Below are positions 5,254-5,453 of a stretch of 5,453 bases of DNA, one piece after another; position 1 is the stretch's first letter, and each line of letters begins with the position of its first letter. The position numbers and the translations under genes were made by a program. Below the pieces are notes generated by a model, which made no database searches, was not told the DNA's origin, and worked only from the letters and a program-made list of their open reading frames with translations. This DNA comes from Candidatus Falkowbacteria bacterium CG10_big_fil_rev_8_21_14_0_10_43_10 (lineage in GTDB: Bacteria > Patescibacteriota > Patescibacteriia > Patescibacteriales > XYC2-FULL-47-12): contig PFAR01000014.1 in NCBI GenBank assembly GCA_002773655.1, positions 13,482 through 18,934 on the forward strand, written 5' to 3'.

Positions 5254-5341
5254 AGTTTATTAGTTTATTCATTTATTAATTTATTGCGCAACGCTGTAAA
5301 AAAAATCTTAATAAATTAATAAACTAATAAATTAATAGACT
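5254..5341 (+). repeat. Long AT-rich inverted repeat downstream of nrnA
   Basis: The arms 5254-5285 and 5310-5341 are 32 bases each. Of these, 28 positions pair by Watson-Crick rules, two by G-T and two mismatch; the inner 14 bases (5272-5285 with 5310-5323) are perfect. The loop is 24 bases and contains GCGCAACGC and a run of eight A. The two G-T positions would be G-U pairs only in RNA of the plus strand, the sense of nrnA, whose stop lies 24 bases upstream. It may mark the 3' end of the operon mRNA, but no T-run follows as in a standard terminator. Confidence 0.7.
5309..5340. repeat. Two-copy 16-bp tandem repeat inside the right arm
   Basis: TAATAAATTAATAAAC (5309-5324) is followed at once by TAATAAATTAATAGAC (5325-5340), with 15 of 16 bases identical. 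TAA follows as the start of a third unit. A looser inverted form of the same unit makes up the left arm, so the inverted repeat seems to be built from duplicated short units. Confidence 0.75.
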
Positions 5342-5380
5342 AAGGTAGAGTAATATATTTTTTATCCAGCACCGTGCCCG

Positions 5381-5453
5381 AATACCCTGCGGTCTCTGCC
5401 GCAGGGATGAAGGGCTATCATCATTCTTGCCGCAGGGTTTAATACCCTGCGGT
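5381..5453. repeat. Cluster of GC-rich palindromes at the right edge
   Basis: AATACCCTGCGGT occurs at 5381-5393 and again at 5441-5453, 60 bases apart. Each copy pairs with a neighbouring CCGCAGGG: hairpin 5385-5406 (8-bp stem, loop TCTCTG) and hairpin 5430-5452 (8-bp stem, loop TTTAATA). The 23-base spacer between them holds a weaker pair, GATGA with TCATC (5406-5422). The unit is cut by the window end, so it may continue as an array. It is unrelated in sequence to the ATTCCCGC repeats. I see no coding frame of recognisable type here on either strand. Confidence 0.75.

Overview
The window looks like a contig piece from an uncultivated, small-genome bacterium, most likely of the Patescibacteria/CPR type (Parcubacteria-like). 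The reasons are the style of the IF-2 and DHH proteins, a left-edge hypothetical protein of a type I associate with that group, mixed base composition, and start codons that almost all lack a strong Shine-Dalgarno sequence. The taxonomic call is inference from sequence style, not a search result.

Layout. The left third is read on the minus strand: thioredoxin reductase (trxB, 756-1685), a small GIY-YIG nuclease gene broken by an in-frame TGA (495-713, with its tail at 417-494), and a conserved hypothetical gene that runs off the left edge (1-358). The right two thirds are read on the plus strand: translation initiation factor IF-2 (infB, from 1897), ribosome-binding factor A (rbfA, 3878-4210) and a DHH/DHHA1 phosphoesterase of the NrnA type (4270-5229). 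The two sides diverge from back-to-back sigma70-like promoters at 1714-1742 (minus) and 1752-1780 (plus). The last 220 bases contain no recognisable gene. They hold a long AT-rich inverted repeat followed by a cluster of GC-rich palindromes cut by the window end.

How the genes fit. infB-rbfA-nrnA is a familiar bacterial gene order that joins translation initiation, 30S maturation and nanoRNA turnover. trxB is an independent redox housekeeping gene. The GIY-YIG gene sits exactly between two perfectly inverted copies of a 24-bp palindromic repeat, with six bases between each copy and the gene, so the 357-bp unit 387-743 looks like a compact mobile or formerly mobile cassette. A third, expanded copy of the repeat forms the leader of infB, nine bases before its start codon.

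Two breaks stand out. infB ends early in its own frame (3729), but the missing end of the fMet-tRNA-binding domain continues in the -1 frame to 3872, five bases before rbfA. The family resemblance changes frame at a slippery-type heptamer (A AAT TTG, 3663-3669). The GIY-YIG gene has TGA where its family usually has Trp, and intact family sequence follows. Either could be a real recoding event, a mutation or a sequencing error. The sequence alone does not settle which.
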